Shown in pieces: positions 23,075-25,700 of a stretch of 25,700 nt of DNA (within the stretch, counting starts at the first letter, position 1; every line of letters starts with the position of its first letter). This DNA is from a virus: positions 1 to 25,700 of the IMG/VR virus record IMGVR_UViG_3300045733_000153; one strand, written 5' to 3'. The notes below the pieces were generated by a model that saw only the letters and a program-made list of their open reading frames with translations, was not told the origin of the DNA and did not search any database. The position numbers and the translations under genes are program-made.

Positions 23075-25153
23075 TTAATCTATACGTACCCAACCAGCTG
23101 GTATAGTATAACCATAAAAATGACCAACTGTACCATTGTCATAATATATAATCTGACCTGGTGCTGGAGTAGAAGGATATGAATAGAACACTGGTATTTT
23201 AAATGGATAAGTTGTAGTAGCATTAACTTCAAGTCCCCCATGTATAACTATATTACCTGAATCAGAACTTTGTTCTATTATACTACTGACTAATACTGCT
23301 GATGAACCACTTTTAAATGGTATATATCTACTAGCAACATTAGGTAATTCTAAAAGGGCAACATGAGTATAACCACTAATATCTACGCTAAATGGAGCTG
23401 AACTTCTATAAGCATATGTTTGTCCTGCATAAAAGGGATAATCTAAAGGCGCCATACCTGCCGAATAAGCTGGACCAGCACCATCTTTTCCAATATGAGT
23501 ACCACTAATAGTCCATCCACCTATATCACCAGCAGTTGCAAATATAGTACCTGCAAATGTAGTAGTACTAGCGGAACTATCATAATATATACCTTTACCT
23601 GATGTAGCCCAATCACCTATTACAATATCACCTACATTAGGTCCTCCAACTAAAGCTCTAAAAGCAAATCTACCATATTGATCTACTATTTCCATACCAG
23701 TTTCAACATCTGGAAATATACGTATACGAGGTAAAGAATTAGAACTTGAATAGGTTCCTCCTAATTTAGATGTAAATTTAGTTGCACCACTTATTTCGAA
23801 GTTGTCTGCATCTATTTGTAAACCCTCTGGTGAAGAATTAATACGAGCTATTATACCACCTCCTGCTTGTCCACCTGTAAAATTAATACTATCTAATGTT
23901 ATAGAACCTGTGGTTATCTTAGCACCGTCTATTGTAGTAGTACCTGGAGATGTCCAATTAGCTAAAGTTGTAACACCTTGTATTATAACTTGTCCTGCAG
24001 CTATATTTTCAATATCAGAAGCTGTTACATTTTTAGTTGTAGCACTGACAGTAGATGAATAAGCGGTACTTAAATTACCGCTTGTATCTTTAGCTTTTAA
24101 CCAATAATAATAAGTAGTATTAGCTGCTAAACCATTATCCATATATACATTACCACTGAAATTTGATACTAAAGTAGATGTTGCACTATTGTTAGTTAAT
24201 GATCTGTATATGTTATAAGACTCTAAATCTATATCTGTGTTATGAGTCCATCGTAATAAGACTGCTTGTATAGCTTGAGAAGCTGTCAATCCTGTTACTG
24301 TAGCTGGAGCTATTCCATCTGAAGGAGTAGTGTATATTAAATCTGTACTAAAATTTGATGCTGTACCATATCTATTAACTGAAGATATTCTAAAATTATA
24401 GGATGTGTTAGGAGAAAGTCCTTCTATTATCATATGAGTAGCTGTAGTTGATAGAGGGGTGTAATTATTAAAAGCTGATTTCTTATATTCTATAACATAA
24501 TGATCTAATGTATCACTAACTATAGCATCCCATGCCAATTCTACATAAGCTAAACCATCACGTCCTGTACTTATTCCAGAACCTGATATCATCAATCCAG
24601 TAGGAGTTATATCAGAACCTGATTGTATTATATTAGGAAGTACTATATTAGCAGCTTCACTTAAATGATACCAATGACCACCACTACCACCTTCTTTGCC
24701 AGTAGTATCATTATGTGCTATTGTAGGTGTTACTTCCCCAGTACTTTCAAATACTTGTGCATCTACATACCCTTTAGTAGCTAATTCTGTAGAAGCTATA
24801 GGTGTTTCTTGATTAACATACACTCTTTCAGCATCTAAAGTATTAGTACCTAAGTCTACATTACCGGAAGCACCCGTATAAGGAACCCTACCCGATAAGT
24901 CTTGATCACCTGTATTATTACCTATTATTATACTTGCTATGTCTGTAGTACCGTTACTACCATCAGTAGTTAATATATTAGATCTATCAACTATTTGATT
25001 TTCTTGTATAGAAATACCATCAGATCTATTCCAAGAATTGAATATAGGATCTGTTTCTGCCTGTATACCATCAGGAACAATACCTTCAAATATTGGTGGT
25101 AATGCAAGTACTATTGGACCTTCGTCAAAACTACCATGTATAACTACTGCCAT
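23075..25153 (-). CDS. Tail fibre with two fibronectin type III domains
   Basis: A 692-residue protein. Residues 1-180 form a virion-proximal part with AETDPIFNSWNRS and GRVPYTGASGNVDLGTNTLD, units often seen in phage tail fibres, and a KGYVDAQ stretch. Residues 183-275 are an Fn3 domain (YVELAWDAIVSDTLDHYVIE, LSPNTSYNFRISSVN) and residues 282-373 a second (LLRWTHNTDIDLESYNIYRS, NTTYYYWLKAKD). These are of the classical Fn3 type, different from those in the 1506-residue protein. Residues 375-430 (TTIDGAKITTGSITLDSI) resemble the central-fibre segment after Fn3 domains in many siphovirus and podovirus fibres. The C-terminal third has GDIGGWTISGTHIGKDG and ends IPAGWVRID. It overlaps the upstream gene by 23 nt. 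Probable role: structural fibre or its attachment to the tail. Confidence 0.7.
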   Translation of the reverse strand: MAVVIHGSFDEGPIVLALPPIFEGIVPDGIQAETDPIFNSWNRSDGISIQENQIVDRSNILTTDGSNGTTDIASIIIGNNTGDQDLSGRVPYTGASGNVDLGTNTLDAERVYVNQETPIASTELATKGYVDAQVFESTGEVTPTIAHNDTTGKEGGSGGHWYHLSEAANIVLPNIIQSGSDITPTGLMISGSGISTGRDGLAYVELAWDAIVSDTLDHYVIEYKKSAFNNYTPLSTTATHMIIEGLSPNTSYNFRISSVNRYGTASNFSTDLIYTTPSDGIAPATVTGLTASQAIQAVLLRWTHNTDIDLESYNIYRSLTNNSATSTLVSNFSGNVYMDNGLAANTTYYYWLKAKDTSGNLSTAYSSTVSATTKNVTASDIENIAAGQVIIQGVTTLANWTSPGTTTIDGAKITTGSITLDSINFTGGQAGGGIIARINSSPEGLQIDADNFEISGATKFTSKLGGTYSSSNSLPRIRIFPDVETGMEIVDQYGRFAFRALVGGPNVGDIVIGDWATSGKGIYYDSSASTTTFAGTIFATAGDIGGWTISGTHIGKDGAGPAYSAGMAPLDYPFYAGQTYAYRSSAPFSVDISGYTHVALLELPNVASRYIPFKSGSSAVLVSSIIEQSSDSGNIVIHGGLEVNATTTYPFKIPVFYSYPSTPAPGQIIYYDNGTVGHFYGYTIPAGWVRID

Positions 25154-25700
25154 AATTTAATAATCTTTCCAAGACATATAATTGACTAAGTAACTCTTCT
25201 GTTTTTGCTAAATACCCACCTGCACGCATACTATTTAAATAGGCGTATGCAAATACAGTATCTAATATTTCTTTAGATTTGCATTCTTCACAATCATATA
25301 AAGTAGGTATTTTACGCATTGCATCATATACACCATTACGTACATTACCCTCTATCAATACAAATTCATCTAGAGTTGAAACAGTAAGTAAATCACCATT
25401 ATTAAGTATGTATTTAAATTCATATATACCATCTGGTAAAATATCTGCAGCAGTACCTAAAGGAATACCTAAAATTTTTAAAATTGAAGCATCTATTTGA
25501 AATATAAGTTCTTCTTGTGTAGTTGAAGGACCTATAGAATTAGATAATACTAAATTTATGTTATCATAATCTACAGTAACATTATCAGAAGTAGTTATAG
25601 ATACTTGTAATTCAAGAGTATTTATCTCATTACCTGGTGTAGGTGACCAACCAGTACTTATATCAGTAAGTGTTATTAATTTATTGTCATTACGTTCTAC
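25131..25700 (-). CDS. Conserved tail-associated protein, 5' end missing
   Basis: This frame is open from the right edge to TAG at 25131 (190 codons), so the true start lies outside the window. A TTG at 25358 is inside the gene and should not be taken as its start. The first visible residues read VERNDNKLITLTDISTGWSP. A beta-rich part follows (LELQVSITTS, VDYDNINLVLS, DGIYEFKYILN). The C-terminal helical part contains NGVYDAMRKIPTLYDCEECK, with C-x2-C-like acidic Cys pairing, and LDTVFAYAYLNSMRAGG. Proteins with a beta N-terminal half and a helical Cys-containing C-terminal half of this kind precede fibre genes in many Bacteroidetes phages; function is unknown to me. The stop overlaps the 692-residue fibre start by 23 nt. 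Confidence 0.65.
   Translation of the reverse strand, partial: VERNDNKLITLTDISTGWSPTPGNEINTLELQVSITTSDNVTVDYDNINLVLSNSIGPSTTQEELIFQIDASILKILGIPLGTAADILPDGIYEFKYILNNGDLLTVSTLDEFVLIEGNVRNGVYDAMRKIPTLYDCEECKSKEILDTVFAYAYLNSMRAGGYLAKTEELLSQLYVLERLLNYGSSYTW

Noticed and set aside
9914-25153. Possible alternative genetic code (some crAss-like phages read TAG or TGA as amino acids)
   Set aside because: TAG ends several genes exactly where the next gene begins or overlaps (25131, 14202, 9914, 6998), and all long genes are complete under the standard code. No TGA stop was found among the gene ends I checked, but with about 20 genes and strong A/T bias that is weak evidence.
25131-25358. A 75-residue gene starting at TTG 25358
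   Set aside because: The frame stays open to the window edge with coherent protein-like sequence, so the TTG is internal to a larger truncated gene.
1-25700. tRNA genes, CRISPR arrays, insertion sequences or attachment sites
   Set aside because: No cloverleaf-like sequence with a CCA or GTTC-type arm, no spaced direct repeats, and no transposase or integrase motif was noticed on either strand by eye; genes occupy almost all of the window.

Overview
The window is the structural and host-interaction block of a tailed, podovirus-like bacteriophage. It most likely belongs to Crassvirales (crAss-like phages) or a close relative infecting a member of the Bacteroidetes. Three lines of evidence support this. 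Recognisable crAss-type tail-ring and muzzle proteins sit in their usual neighbourhood. The DNA is AT-rich, and genes start after A/T-rich leaders (TAAAATATG, ATAAAATG and similar) with no Shine-Dalgarno sequence, as in Bacteroidetes. The tail fibres carry Fn3-like repeats of the GVCWST...YYVRAYATNS type, which is typical of secreted Bacteroidetes proteins. Every credible gene is on the minus strand, so transcription runs from right to left. Packing is very tight, with many stop/start overlaps (TAATG, ATGAGTAA). The only gap above 40 bp, at 14943-15015, holds a hairpin.

Layout in the direction of transcription. Positions 25700-15016 are an adsorption module: a 5'-truncated tail-associated gene, a 692-residue fibre with two Fn3 domains, a 61-residue coiled-coil protein, an 886-residue repetitive fibre, a 226-residue LamG lectin-like protein, and a 1506-residue giant with two beta-helix regions, five Fn3-like repeats and a PL9-type polysaccharide lyase with its key residues intact. 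Positions 14942-13198 hold a glycosyltransferase, an HNH endonuclease and a SAM methyltransferase. Positions 13186-11180 look like a lysis cassette: a small unknown, a coiled-coil/TM protein, a DUF5675-like protein, a small membrane protein and a spanin-like membrane-anchored protein. Positions 11178-8995 hold ring protein 2, flanked on both sides by related endonuclease VII-type HNH genes, then a conserved 154-residue protein. Positions 8983-5082 are two more fibres, one a GC-shifted GH43-like mosaic. Positions 5075-283 are ring protein 1 and the muzzle protein, and positions 280-1 are the start of a glycosyltransferase-like gene.

Taken together, the genes would build the tail ring/muzzle and dress it with fibres that bind and probably cut polysaccharide. 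Glycosyl- and methyltransferases may modify virion or host glycans, and a lysis cassette is embedded among them. Three HNH genes mark the block as a target for mobile endonucleases.

The most striking observation is at 9430-9924. The HNH gene between ring protein 2 and the 154-residue gene is bordered by two versions of that gene's start. Both encode MFFSRGPN-(N/K)-I, but they use mostly different codons (9 silent changes plus one amino-acid change in 10 codons). The upstream version is a stranded 11-codon stub overlapping the ring-protein-2 stop. The downstream version overlaps the HNH 3' end and restarts the interrupted gene. This looks like a homing-endonuclease cassette that rebuilds the start of its host gene in recoded form.
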